Below are positions 9,101-17,268 of a stretch of DNA of 64,000 nucleotides, one piece after another. Every line of letters starts with the position of its first letter. Within the stretch, counting starts at the first letter, position 1. Below the pieces are notes generated by a model. That model did not search any database. It worked only from the letters and a program-made list of their open reading frames with translations, and was not told the DNA's origin. The stretch comes from Candidatus Melainabacteria bacterium (GTDB lineage: Bacteria; Cyanobacteriota; Vampirovibrionia; Obscuribacterales; Obscuribacteraceae), in contig PLXC01000026.1 of NCBI GenBank assembly GCA_003151275.1, forward strand, positions 95,550 to 159,549, in the 5' to 3' direction. The position numbers and the translations under genes are program-made.

Positions 9101-9596
9101 TCTATCACCCGCGGTGCCTTTAAAGTATTTGACCAATGTGTGCAGTAATGCAAATATCTACAGTGGTGCTGTAGACTATTTCATCAACGCCTTTCTCAAA
9201 GGATTGAATGATCTGCTCTTACTTAGTGTTGTGGTTGGTGTTTACGCAAAATATATCGGGAAACCTTGGCTCTTTTTTGTGTTCGCTGCCCTGCAAAGCG
9301 TGATTTTGAACAGTGACCAAAGATATTGGCAAGACTTTGCAGTACTGTCAGTGACTGGGTTTTTAAGTTCGTCTCTATACTGGACGTTTGTGATATTTTT
9401 CGCGCGCCGAAATATTCTGGCATATTTCTTGGCTGGATATGCGGCGCTGCTATTTCGGAAGTTACCTGCACTGGTCGAACATGCTTTGCCTTGCTACGCC
9501 GCCGACGTGGTATCGGTGGTGGTGCTATTGTTGCTGCCTGTCATCTACCTGCTCTCTTTGCTCTTCACTGTTCGCAAAAAAACGAGGCTCGACTGA
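6186..9596 (+). CDS. Large duplicated membrane protein with CPBP (CAAX-type) protease domain
   Basis: 1136 residues in two similar halves. Each has a membrane anchor, a large soluble domain (about 50-240 and 620-815, aligning around WYWRTRF/LMWRVRF and VSRFNHYLKVPEVWENKF/VSSFGQGWLLPDKWKWE) and a bundle of transmembrane helices. The first bundle carries the intramembrane metalloprotease site of the CPBP/Rce1 family: E434-E435-x3-R439, H468 (FMHS) and H506-x3-D510. The second bundle shows no such motif and looks non-catalytic. The soluble domains are PepSY-like in shape, but that is tentative. No good ribosome site precedes ATG 6186. It stands alone, divergent from the paa operon. CPBP proteins process or bind membrane peptides; the substrate is unknown. 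Confidence 0.85.
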   Translation: MTAEQTETHESGGAPIQLPRTSHLPWWLIFAGLVGLLIFLAKDEAVFPNASLDLKMPRAEIIQRSAEWAKRLGYDPNGSIKSTTFSWDANAKTFLEFELGAERANQVMKGDVPIWYWRTRFCRESQQEEMRVFVTPAGRLLAFSWYLQNDTPVPNVSHAQAEKIAEQFCKDSAELSLSDYVLVNDATETLAARTDHSFTWEQKSEDIRGAKQRVSVRVSGNVVSRFNHYLKVPEVWENKFKMIRSYNALLAQVARVFYYLLNAAAVFFFFRAVATHNIKWKLVLTIGAVFAAGLVLENCNNAARIFEGYSTSQTVQAYLTNYYIEVAINALRVLVLSACFLAAAETFYRVHYRDKIAVENYFRVKGLSTNQVKVGLWVGFCGCGIALGWVVFFYLVGERVGVWCPLGITNYEVLSSAFPFFSAMCLGVQASVSEEILYRLFALSLARMVVKNFWLANLLQAAAWGFMHSTYPQQPAYARGIELTCSGLVFGWIMNRFGLLPCIAAHYLLDAFLDSQALLRSAVPTLQLSAFLPIIPLLAAAVLSAILTRRKLVPDSEASNQSIPSPDHPEHFPAIDVPPFQYRPLAKMKRLALVCVIVVAVPLGLYLRSAPAVGDGFHLQISRDQALAKARQIMQKHGVSSANYLYCAWLDDQISTLEMQYVYEKAGLQRVLELAPLTQTGLMWRVRFFKPQQVDEYEVQMDGSGSEVSFDITKSDEDASPHVSELDAKKLVEQYISSVNPHVNDRQFVNVSEDLKPARLDYTFSFKVPNFKVGDADYKLSTALMGNEVSSFGQGWLLPDKWKWERNKKTERDEIARQVKTASTVLIAIAILWWAFGLLRTGTVRWRVSALLAIPVALLMLVIEINDLPMLYRSYMTIKPLSTFAAEQLLSSLTNVMSKFIEVALGGAFALAVFRMLFPDTSIVSILRTTLRPADEDRDAQRNIWLDAVAAAYALVVCDWLIDCLGFSIQSHLSPAVPLKYLTNVCSNANIYSGAVDYFINAFLKGLNDLLLLSVVVGVYAKYIGKPWLFFVFAALQSVILNSDQRYWQDFAVLSVTGFLSSSLYWTFVIFFARRNILAYFLAGYAALLFRKLPALVEHALPCYAADVVSVVVLLLLPVIYLLSLLFTVRKKTRLD

Positions 9597-9879
9597 CCAG
9601 AGCTTAGTCTAATTCGATATTCTTCTGAAAGCTAGTTCTCTACCACTTCATTAAAACGGTAAGATACCTCCAAATTGTCTTGTCTGAAATGTTAGAAAAA
9701 CAAATTTTATTTCTTACGTTTTCTGAGCCCGTCTTCCTTGGGCCGCCCACAGTCGTAAGTTCTGTGCGTCGCAACTGCAAGCAACACCAATAAGAGGGGC
9801 TTTTATCAAAGCAGTCAACTGGTGCGAACTAGCTCGCCGTCACATCCGGACGGCACATTGGAGATGGCATCTAACGGTC

Positions 9880-12057
9880 TCACTTATTCAATAAGTCGTC
9901 CGTGACTGTAGTTGTGTCAGCTATAGGAGTCGAATAAGTGATGACACCTAATGTTGATCCTGTCTTGGCGCCAATGTAACCTTTGTCGGACTTGGGCATG
10001 AGAATGCCGGTCAACACATTGAGTATATTCGCATCTACTTGAACCACTCTGCGGAATCTAATACTTCCAGCTAGTCCAGTGGTTTGATATGTCGGGCGAA
10101 CTGTGGGTGAACCACCATTTTGTGAATACGTTAAAGTCGGTTCCGGCGGTGCAATGTTATCTCCAAAATCAACCTGCGCAGTGAGCAGCGGATTAGCTCC
10201 GCCACCTTTTGGAGGGGATGGTTGACCCGCCCCTAGTCCCCCGGCACCATAATCTTGATTGAGGGCAATGCGACTATCGTTGGCAGGCGGTCCCATCACC
10301 ACTAAAGTGTCGTTTAGTGGCTCACCACCATGCTTGCCCCCTGAAATGGTGCCAAGCAAACGACATTGGTCTCGAACGTAAACATCAAACTCAGGTGTGA
10401 GCGTGATTGTGCCGGCTGGAATTGATTTTCCTCCACCTTTCTTACCCGGCTTGCCGCCTCCTTTTCCGCCCCCACCATTGCCCATACCTGGCAACGTAAC
10501 ATTATTGAATACCAGTGGCGGTAAGCTCGAGATGAAGTCACCAGGCTTTCCTGCTGATGATAATTTTTCGAGATAGAGTTGTTGATCGGCCACAACCTGA
10601 TATGGATATGGAGAGACTGGTTGACTCTTGTACATGACAGCGCCGCTTGAGTCGAACTTATAGAGGTGCATGACTCCAAATGGAATTTGGGGACCGCTGA
10701 CCAATTTTGTCAGATCTGTATTAACTAGAGGAGAGTTAGACAACTCTGTTACCCAATCGATCATAGCTGGCACGGCAGGCTTGAAAACAGTAGTCTGCAT
10801 GGCTACCAATCTCGCTGCGTCAACTTTGGTGCCGCCTCGACGAATCCAGTCAAAAAGGGCAATGCGCCATCCATCTCCTATTTTTTGGCCGGCTACGCCG
10901 GGAGGATAAGCGGGGCAGCTTGAATCAAGGCTAGAGCCAGGATTAGTGGGATAGTCAAGAACTGCTGACTCGGTGTCGGCGTCTGCACCAGCATTCAAAA
11001 AAGCAGAGGTAAGCAAATCCGCAGGTTTAGACAATCCAGGTATACTGCCGTCCGGGAATTCTATGGTAATGGCTCCCGGAGCCGGTTTAACATCAAACAC
11101 ACTGCCTGGCTGCGCGCATGCCGCACTATGAAAGGTCGCACCGTTTGGAGTTTGGGAGGTCCTAATGATTTGGTCTGCTTCGACTTTGACTATAGTTGGC
11201 ACGTGATAAGGAAGACCAGCAGCGCTTACAATCCAATCACGAACGTCGACCAGCCTGGTGCTATCACCGATGCCACCAAAGACAAAATCCATGTTGCCGA
11301 GAGAGGAAGTATATGGAACATTGACAAATGATTTGTAGTTACCGTTTTGCTGAAGCAGCGGACTAACAGGGAAAGTGCCTGCTGGCTGTGGCACACAGAT
11401 ATTTGTCTCAGATGGATTGACTAGTTCCCCCATTGTGATCACAAGAGAACCGGCAACATAGTTAGAAGAACCTGACATGCGAATACAGTTTTGCACGTAA
11501 GCATTCTGCGCATCTGCATAAACATCTATGGGCTTTCCATCTCTATCAGTCGGTTTTGGACCAGCAGCAGCGCAGGCTTGAGTCAAGGCAGTCTCAAGCT
11601 GCGTGATTACTTTTTTGGCGTCTGCTAGGTCGTTTAACGCTAGTTGACTCATGACGGTTGAACTATCAATTTTCTCGATCTGATCGGCTATGATTGCGTC
11701 GATACGAGCCGTGCCGAGGATTGTATTAATCCCGCGCACCGGCAGACAAAATTGGTCACCTGCCGCTGTCGCAGTACCTATCGGTGCCTGGTCGGATAAC
11801 GAGACGTAGCCCATTTCTTTCGTGTTGATTACGATATTGCTGCAATCATTGGCCGCTGCAAGAGCTGCTGCTTCGATCGCCTTCTTTTGCTCAGCATTAC
11901 TTCCTATTAGCCTGGAGTAATTTAGACAAAAGAAAATCAAGCCTATAACTATGCCAACGGTGACAGCTCCAATAAGAACAATCATGCTGCCATGTTTGCT
12001 CCTTCCTGACCTCGCAACTTTACGCGCGAGCTTACGCAAATGGTCGTTTTTGAGCAT
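9880..12057 (-). CDS. TadG-like pseudopilin/envelope protein, paralogue A
   Basis: 725 residues. A basic N-terminus and one hydrophobic helix (SMIVLIGAVTVGIVIGLIFF, about 24-43) are followed by a segment ending KKAIEAAALAAAND, the hallmark of Tad-type (TadE/F/G) minor pseudopilin-like proteins. The rest is a long exported domain with many cysteines and a Gly/Lys-rich low-complexity stretch (about 525-545). It is closely similar along its length to the protein at 27673-29856. It probably sits in the inner membrane with the large domain outside and may interact with a Tad pilus or secretion channel. Downstream bases 9597-9879 have no gene. Confidence 0.8.
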   Translation of the reverse strand: MLKNDHLRKLARKVARSGRSKHGSMIVLIGAVTVGIVIGLIFFCLNYSRLIGSNAEQKKAIEAAALAAANDCSNIVINTKEMGYVSLSDQAPIGTATAAGDQFCLPVRGINTILGTARIDAIIADQIEKIDSSTVMSQLALNDLADAKKVITQLETALTQACAAAGPKPTDRDGKPIDVYADAQNAYVQNCIRMSGSSNYVAGSLVITMGELVNPSETNICVPQPAGTFPVSPLLQQNGNYKSFVNVPYTSSLGNMDFVFGGIGDSTRLVDVRDWIVSAAGLPYHVPTIVKVEADQIIRTSQTPNGATFHSAACAQPGSVFDVKPAPGAITIEFPDGSIPGLSKPADLLTSAFLNAGADADTESAVLDYPTNPGSSLDSSCPAYPPGVAGQKIGDGWRIALFDWIRRGGTKVDAARLVAMQTTVFKPAVPAMIDWVTELSNSPLVNTDLTKLVSGPQIPFGVMHLYKFDSSGAVMYKSQPVSPYPYQVVADQQLYLEKLSSAGKPGDFISSLPPLVFNNVTLPGMGNGGGGKGGGKPGKKGGGKSIPAGTITLTPEFDVYVRDQCRLLGTISGGKHGGEPLNDTLVVMGPPANDSRIALNQDYGAGGLGAGQPSPPKGGGANPLLTAQVDFGDNIAPPEPTLTYSQNGGSPTVRPTYQTTGLAGSIRFRRVVQVDANILNVLTGILMPKSDKGYIGAKTGSTLGVITYSTPIADTTTVTDDLLNK

Positions 12058-12347
12058 TTTGACTCACGGTTAAGAAGGGCGGCTCACTAAGCAAATTATT
12101 ACTCAAGCTCTTACCATGTTCCCTGCTAGCCAACATTCTAAAAGTGAAATTTTCACAGTCACCCTAACCTTAATGTTGGATGCACCGCTTGAATCGGGGA
12201 AGGCTATTTTAACTTGGGCTGGGTCGTTCCCAAAATCATTCGACTCGCCCTTCAATTTCACATGCAGATTTTTCAATAGACAACCGTTGTTGCCCTATTT
12301 TGATCCGCATCCTCAATCGCTTAGCCCCCAAATGTAGTGTTCAAACT

Positions 12348-13433
12348 CTACTTGGATTTCTCAGGAAGAACATCAGCAATAACTATTTGTGGGCGGCATA
12401 AAAACCGCATGCGAGGAGCGAAGTGTCTTTCCATGCCGACTCCGCGTGATATGATCAGCGTCGTACCCGGATGAATTTCTTTCACACATCCTTGCGCCCA
12501 TTCTCGTGGTGCACGACATAGTGTCACCGGCGGTCCGTAAAAAGGAAGTTGCACTTGTCCACCGTGCGTGTGACCGGCTGCAAGCAAGTCGGCATCAGCA
12601 TTTCCGAGAGCATAATCTGGACCGTGTCCGATGGCGATGTGAAATTTTTCGGTGTGAGGTAGTTTATAAACTGGGTCGAATGAATCGCGCAGAGTAAGGC
12701 CCGTCACCACAAAATCGTCGCGTTCGACGGTCTCGCTTTTGGGAAAACACTTTACTGGCAAACCAGCAAAAATGCGCGGCCAATTCTCATCCTCACAATT
12801 GCCACAGACTGCGTAAACGCCCAGTGGCGCGTCCAATTTCACTTCTTTGAAGAGTTGGTTCAAGCGAATCTTTTCTCTTTCGTAAACCGTGGGACCGCGG
12901 TGACCATCCGATTGAACATAGTCACCTGGCATAAGAATTATGTCCGGCTTTTCAGCCAGCATTTTTTGCAAAGCAGATTTCTCATAGTCTGAAACATGAT
13001 CTGTTTGCAAATCCGTTAACACTGCAATGCGCATCGGGCGTTTGATCTTGGCTGAAGTTATTTGAACGTGATCGATTTCCAGCATTTTTGGTTCGACTAA
13101 AAATGCATCCATTCCAATTGCAGCGATGAGCAAACACATGAAGACAAAATAGCCGGTCAGGATTTTGAAGGTGCGTGCAGCAAAGGCTGCGAATATTGCA
13201 AACAAGAGAAAGCCGCATGGAAACGCACCGATCGCCAAAAGGCGAATGAAATCGAAGCCGTCGCCCTTAAAAAGGAAAGCCGTGGCAATCGCAGTGGCTC
13301 CATAAACCACGCAGGCGATGGTGTAACTGTGCACATTGTCATGTTTTCGTTTGAGAAAAACGCAAATCAATCCCAGAAGTCCGAGCACGACTGCGAGATA
13401 CGGAATTGTCGATGGAATGTAGAGCTGGAACAT
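12348..13433 (-). CDS. Membrane-anchored metallophosphoesterase (YaeI/YkuE-like)
   Basis: 361 residues: about four transmembrane helices in the first 115, then a calcineurin-type phosphoesterase domain. Motifs in order are DLQTDH (normally DLHxxH), GDYVQSDG, GNCED (normally GNHE/D), GHGPD and GHTHGGQ. Thus two usual metal or catalytic histidines read as Gln and Cys, while the later His residues remain. Known relatives hydrolyse UDP-diacylglucosamine or other phosphodiesters at the membrane. The substitutions may alter metal binding or activity. The 290-bp region 12058-12347 upstream of the TadG-like gene has no convincing gene. Confidence 0.87.
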   Translation of the reverse strand: MFQLYIPSTIPYLAVVLGLLGLICVFLKRKHDNVHSYTIACVVYGATAIATAFLFKGDGFDFIRLLAIGAFPCGFLLFAIFAAFAARTFKILTGYFVFMCLLIAAIGMDAFLVEPKMLEIDHVQITSAKIKRPMRIAVLTDLQTDHVSDYEKSALQKMLAEKPDIILMPGDYVQSDGHRGPTVYEREKIRLNQLFKEVKLDAPLGVYAVCGNCEDENWPRIFAGLPVKCFPKSETVERDDFVVTGLTLRDSFDPVYKLPHTEKFHIAIGHGPDYALGNADADLLAAGHTHGGQVQLPFYGPPVTLCRAPREWAQGCVKEIHPGTTLIISRGVGMERHFAPRMRFLCRPQIVIADVLPEKSK

Positions 13434-13581
13434 TAAGATTGGAGGAAATTCATATGATGCCGGATTCGTCTACTGGGCGGGCGCCAGTGGTTCTTTTAAA
13501 TAGTTTATCTCTATAGCGTCCGGCTGCGCTCGTTCGGGTGCCGATTTAACGTAATATGTTCTCTCTTGGCATGTGCGCGAA

Positions 13582-14814
13582 ATGAATCCAGTTCAGGCAA
13601 TACGTCGACCATCCCCACTGCGTTCAAAATTTGTTTGGGCAGCAGTACTTTTGTTGCTCGTCGATATCGCTATTCTGCTGGTCAATCCGTTCGGTAAAGT
13701 GAATCCGACCACACTGCCATCTCCGCACTCATGGGAATGGTGGCGAACTCAATCGTATTTGGCCGCACCGACTGCACCGGATGTGGTGCTGCTTGGTTCG
13801 TCGCTTGTGATGATACCAATGCCGATGCTTGATGCGGACTACACCAATAAGCCCTTTGACTGTGTTCATCACGACCACAGTTTGTACATGCAAGACAAAT
13901 TGGGAGCATTGCTTGGATCTAAGCAGCTGTCCTGCATCAACTTCGGTCTTCCCGGAGGGATGATTTCTGACGACTACATGGTAGCAAGGTATTTATTCAC
14001 GCCGGAGAGGAAACCTAAAGTCGTAGTGCTGGGAATAACACTGCGTGATTTCATTGAGCATCATGTTCAATATCCTGCTACCAGTCACCCTTTCAAGTAT
14101 TTTCAACAATTCATGGATGTGGATGACATTGTCGATTTAGCCATGCCTCAAGTTTGGCAACGCGCTGATTACCTCTGGGGAAGGAATTTCGTACTGTGGG
14201 GCAAGCGTCTCCAAATGCAGGCGTCTGCGGATCAACTCGGTAAGCAGGCGATTGCACCTATGCAAAGTCCAGAAATAGCAGTTAATCCAGTCACCGACGC
14301 AGAGCGCAACAAGACTCTAGCAGCCAAGTTGAAGGCAATTGCTGAGGAAGGCGAATTCATGATGGAGCCGCACAAGCTCACCTTGTTCGAGGACAATACG
14401 AACGAATATCGGTCGCGATTCCAAGGTGATAAGCGAGAATTGTTTACAGCTGAAACCGCCTTTCTGGAAAAATTATTGAAACTCTTGCGTGAGCAAAACA
14501 TCGAAGTTTTAGTTACGAACATGCCTTTGATGCCAGCAAACCTGGCTGTGATGCCGCCTGGAATGTACGCCCGCTATTTGTCAACGGCGAAAAATTTCGC
14601 TGCCGAGAATGATTGCAAATTCTTGGACCTCAACGATTCGAGTAAATTTGTGATCAGTGATTTCAGAGATACGGCCCACATGAATGGTAACGGTGGCAAG
14701 AAGTTTATTGACGCTGTGGATGAAGCAATCGCGCAAGACGCCAAGTTGCGTTTAGCGATCACGACTAGCAGTCATCAGTCCTCACTGGCTGGCCGCAGCG
14801 CGGTAATCCGCTAG
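13582..14814 (+). CDS. Membrane-anchored SGNH-hydrolase-like protein (DUF1574/DltD-like)
   Basis: About 410 residues with one N-terminal transmembrane helix (WAAVLLLLVDIAILLV) and an extracytoplasmic SGNH-like domain. It has GSSLVMIP (nucleophile block I), INFGLPGGMISDDY, VVVLGITLRDF, and a C-terminal DTAHMNGNGGKKF block supplying the Asp-x-x-His pair. Relatives modify cell-surface glycans or teichoic acids by acyl transfer or hydrolysis. The ATG at 13582 is chosen over a GTG at 13573; neither has a clear ribosome site. The last codons (GRSAVIR, stop 14812) are the first copy of a 39/40-bp tandem repeat. Family-level call; substrate unknown. Confidence 0.75.
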   Translation: MNPVQAIRRPSPLRSKFVWAAVLLLLVDIAILLVNPFGKVNPTTLPSPHSWEWWRTQSYLAAPTAPDVVLLGSSLVMIPMPMLDADYTNKPFDCVHHDHSLYMQDKLGALLGSKQLSCINFGLPGGMISDDYMVARYLFTPERKPKVVVLGITLRDFIEHHVQYPATSHPFKYFQQFMDVDDIVDLAMPQVWQRADYLWGRNFVLWGKRLQMQASADQLGKQAIAPMQSPEIAVNPVTDAERNKTLAAKLKAIAEEGEFMMEPHKLTLFEDNTNEYRSRFQGDKRELFTAETAFLEKLLKLLREQNIEVLVTNMPLMPANLAVMPPGMYARYLSTAKNFAAENDCKFLDLNDSSKFVISDFRDTAHMNGNGGKKFIDAVDEAIAQDAKLRLAITTSSHQSSLAGRSAVIR

Positions 14815-14895
14815 CCGGGTGCGCTACCCAGCCGCAGCGCGGTAATCCGCTGGCCGCGGTGCATTACCCAGCCGCAGCTCTCGCTAGCCCGCAGT
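14792..14895. repeat. 39/40-bp tandem repeat overlapping the gene 3' end
   Basis: GCCGCAGCGCGGTAATCCGC begins at 14792 and again at 14831, and a degraded third copy begins GCCGCAGCTC at 14871. The units are 39 and 40 bp and each ends in TACCCA. Copy 1 encodes the last residues and stop codon of the SGNH-like protein, so the array grew out of, or into, the coding end. Confidence 0.85.
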
Positions 14896-14949
14896 TCGAC
14901 GAATTTTGTTTTACAGCGCTACGTCTGGCGCTGCCTGCGTTTTTTCGCC

Positions 14950-16119
14950 CTAGTTTACTCGGGTGTGCTTTCGACACTTGCAAGGACTCTTAGAATGAAT
15001 TTCTGAATGAGGAAGCGCGTTTGCAAGAGTAAGCACTCCACCAGGTGTTATTAGAGTCTTTTGAATTTCCAAATCAGTCAGTTCATTGTGTTTTGTAAGA
15101 ACTGGGATCGATGCATCTGTAACCTTTGTCAGGTCCCTCAACCATAGCTTGCGAAGATTGTTTGGTTTCCCCAGATGAATTAATCCTTGATCGGTAACTT
15201 TCGTCTGGCTTAAGTTGAGTTCTTCAATTGCCGACATTTTTCCAAGGTCTCTTAAGCCTGCGTCGCTAATCGCAGTTCCCGAGAAGTCAATTGATTTTAG
15301 TGCGTGTGCATTTTGCAAACTGGCTAGTCCGCGATCGGTAATTTTGGTTTTAGCTAAGTTGAGAGTCGAAAGTTGCTGCATTTTGGCCAGGGTTATCAAT
15401 GCATCGTCAGAAATAGCTGTTTCACTTAGGTCAAGGTACTTGAGGAATGCGCCATCCAGTCTTTTCACGCCATCGTCCGTGATTTTATCTTTCATCAATA
15501 TTAGTGTGGTTAGACTAGTCATTTTCCTGATGCTGAGAATGCAGCGGTCACTTATTTGAGTATAGCTAACATCCAATTCGCGGAGCTGCGGGAGAGCAAT
15601 CTGCAGTGCCACCATATCTTTGTCATCAATATTTGTGCCCGCGAGGCTAAGTTTCCTCAGCCCTTTCAAGGCAAAAACGTATTTCAAAGAGTCGGGAGTG
15701 ACAACGGAACCTTCCAGGTTAAGAGTTTGAATGTCATTCGGTTTCAATTTTGGCAAGAGCGCCAAGCTGGCACCGTTTCCCCACCCGGTCGCCAATGTCA
15801 CCTCAACGTCTTTAGGCACTGTGACTGGTCCTTGCGCTCTTTGCGTTTTGATTTTTTCCGGCCAGATTTCCATGAATGTTCTCTTGTTTTGGGAGAGAAA
15901 ATACTCGCCCAGTCCTTGCGTCGGGAAGTCAATCAAGCGCGTTTTACTGGTTGTCTTTGATTGGGTCGCTAGCGGTCTAGATTGAAGGTTATTCGCTAAA
16001 TTTCGCAACGGACAAAAAAGCACTATAAAAGTGACTGCCACTGAGACGGATAGTTTTAAACGCGTGGACATTGCCCACCTGAAAAACGATTTCAACTCCC
16101 GATTTTGAACAGTCCTCAT
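14950..16119 (-). CDS. Secreted/anchored leucine-rich-repeat protein
   Basis: 389 residues. An N-terminal hydrophobic segment (LSVSVAVTFIVLFCPL) acts as signal or anchor, then from about residue 125 come some ten leucine-rich repeats of the 23-24-residue type L..L.L..T.ITD.GL..L, the cysteine-containing/F-box-like subclass also common in planctomycetes. A basic Cys-containing tail ends the protein. Its ATG overlaps the stop of the prepilin peptidase by 4 bp (ATGA), so the two are translationally coupled. LRRs bind proteins; the link to a pilus-type locus is by context only. Confidence 0.85.
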   Translation of the reverse strand: MRTVQNRELKSFFRWAMSTRLKLSVSVAVTFIVLFCPLRNLANNLQSRPLATQSKTTSKTRLIDFPTQGLGEYFLSQNKRTFMEIWPEKIKTQRAQGPVTVPKDVEVTLATGWGNGASLALLPKLKPNDIQTLNLEGSVVTPDSLKYVFALKGLRKLSLAGTNIDDKDMVALQIALPQLRELDVSYTQISDRCILSIRKMTSLTTLILMKDKITDDGVKRLDGAFLKYLDLSETAISDDALITLAKMQQLSTLNLAKTKITDRGLASLQNAHALKSIDFSGTAISDAGLRDLGKMSAIEELNLSQTKVTDQGLIHLGKPNNLRKLWLRDLTKVTDASIPVLTKHNELTDLEIQKTLITPGGVLTLANALPHSEIHSKSPCKCRKHTRVN

Positions 16120-17225
16120 GAGCCTCCACGCACAATCGCACCAACGGGATCACAAAACAGAGCAATTGCACCTCCAAGTGCAAGGGCTGGCGCTAGCGGA
16201 AAGGTTCTGTATTTTGCTTTTTTGAAGGTCGCTAAGACCGTTCCAGAAAGACTTCCGCCTATTCCCACAGTCAGTGCCAATGCCATCCAACCAGCTATGA
16301 CTGGGGCCATTTTTTCTGGCGAAAAAATAATTGCAAATCCCGCAAAACAAATAGCTATCAGTGTAAATCCTATGAAAAAGCCGATTATAGCCGGCTTTAC
16401 AATTTGTCCGATCAATTGAAGTTTGTGGAGCTCAAATATTCGATAACTTGCCGCCATAATGCCGCCTAGTATCATGCTGAAAAACAACGCATCTAGGAGT
16501 CTCTCCCAGCCGAGAAAAGAGCCAATTAACGCTGCCAGAACAGCGTCGCCCCCACCCAGCACGACCGCTTGCTCAGATGATTTGGGCAAGTTCAGCTCGT
16601 CTGCCTTTGGAAAGTCCTCTATTAATGGATGAGCAGATAGAGCATCACTGTGCTGTGATAAACTCCCCGAGTGATCAGTGTGCGAGTTCGAAATAAGTTT
16701 TAGATACATCGATTGTCCATAAAAGGCTATGAAGTCAAACAAAAAGTAGCTGATCCCAATTGCGGCGAGCGCTCCTATTAGGTCGTGCCGCACGAAAATA
16801 CTATATAAAATGCCGACTATAATGGAAGGATACGTGAGCGCATGTGGTATCAATCTTTCTCTGCAATCTGTAATGCAGAGCGTTATCAAAATGCAGAGAA
16901 AATAGTCGATGAATGCTGCCTTCCAGCTAGCCCCATAACTGGAAAATGAGGCAACAAAGACTGCAGCGGTGAGCATCTCGACTAAGGGACACTGCCAGTG
17001 AATCAGTTTCTTGCAGTGGCGACATCGTCCTCTGAGTAAAAAATAGGAAGCTAAAGGCACCATATCCAGTGCTGTCAACTCTTGCGAACAAGCAGAGCAT
17101 TTTGAGTGGCTTGACCACCATGTTGGAGGTTCTTGCACAATGCATTGGGCCAAAGTATTAAGAAAGCTGCCACAAATAAAGCCAGTGAGGGCGACTAAAC
17201 CAAACGACGTTAAAGACTGATGCAT
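16116..17225 (-). CDS. Type IV prepilin peptidase (A24 family)
   Basis: 369 residues, polytopic. The N-terminal domain has two zinc-type CxxC pairs (CSACSQEL and CRHC) flanking the usual PL.SY...RGRC segment. The aspartyl protease residues are in ITDCRERLIPH and in GGGDAVLAALIGSFLGW (the GxGD motif). PilD/TcpJ-type enzymes cleave the leader of prepilins and often methylate the new N-terminus. A hydrophilic insert (~170-215) and an extra C-terminal helical bundle make it longer than usual (~250-290). It lies between a TPR protein and an LRR protein in the locus with TadE/TadG-like proteins, its likely substrates or partners. Confidence 0.93.
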   Translation of the reverse strand: MHQSLTSFGLVALTGFICGSFLNTLAQCIVQEPPTWWSSHSKCSACSQELTALDMVPLASYFLLRGRCRHCKKLIHWQCPLVEMLTAAVFVASFSSYGASWKAAFIDYFLCILITLCITDCRERLIPHALTYPSIIVGILYSIFVRHDLIGALAAIGISYFLFDFIAFYGQSMYLKLISNSHTDHSGSLSQHSDALSAHPLIEDFPKADELNLPKSSEQAVVLGGGDAVLAALIGSFLGWERLLDALFFSMILGGIMAASYRIFELHKLQLIGQIVKPAIIGFFIGFTLIAICFAGFAIIFSPEKMAPVIAGWMALALTVGIGGSLSGTVLATFKKAKYRTFPLAPALALGGAIALFCDPVGAIVRGGS

Positions 17226-17268
17226 TCAATACTGACGGTGCCGAGGGGGACGAGCAACTTTTCGTTTG

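Noticed and set aside
12116..12337. A 73-residue plus-strand open frame
   Set aside because: No ribosome site, no family signal, low confidence; it fills the spacer between minus-strand genes.
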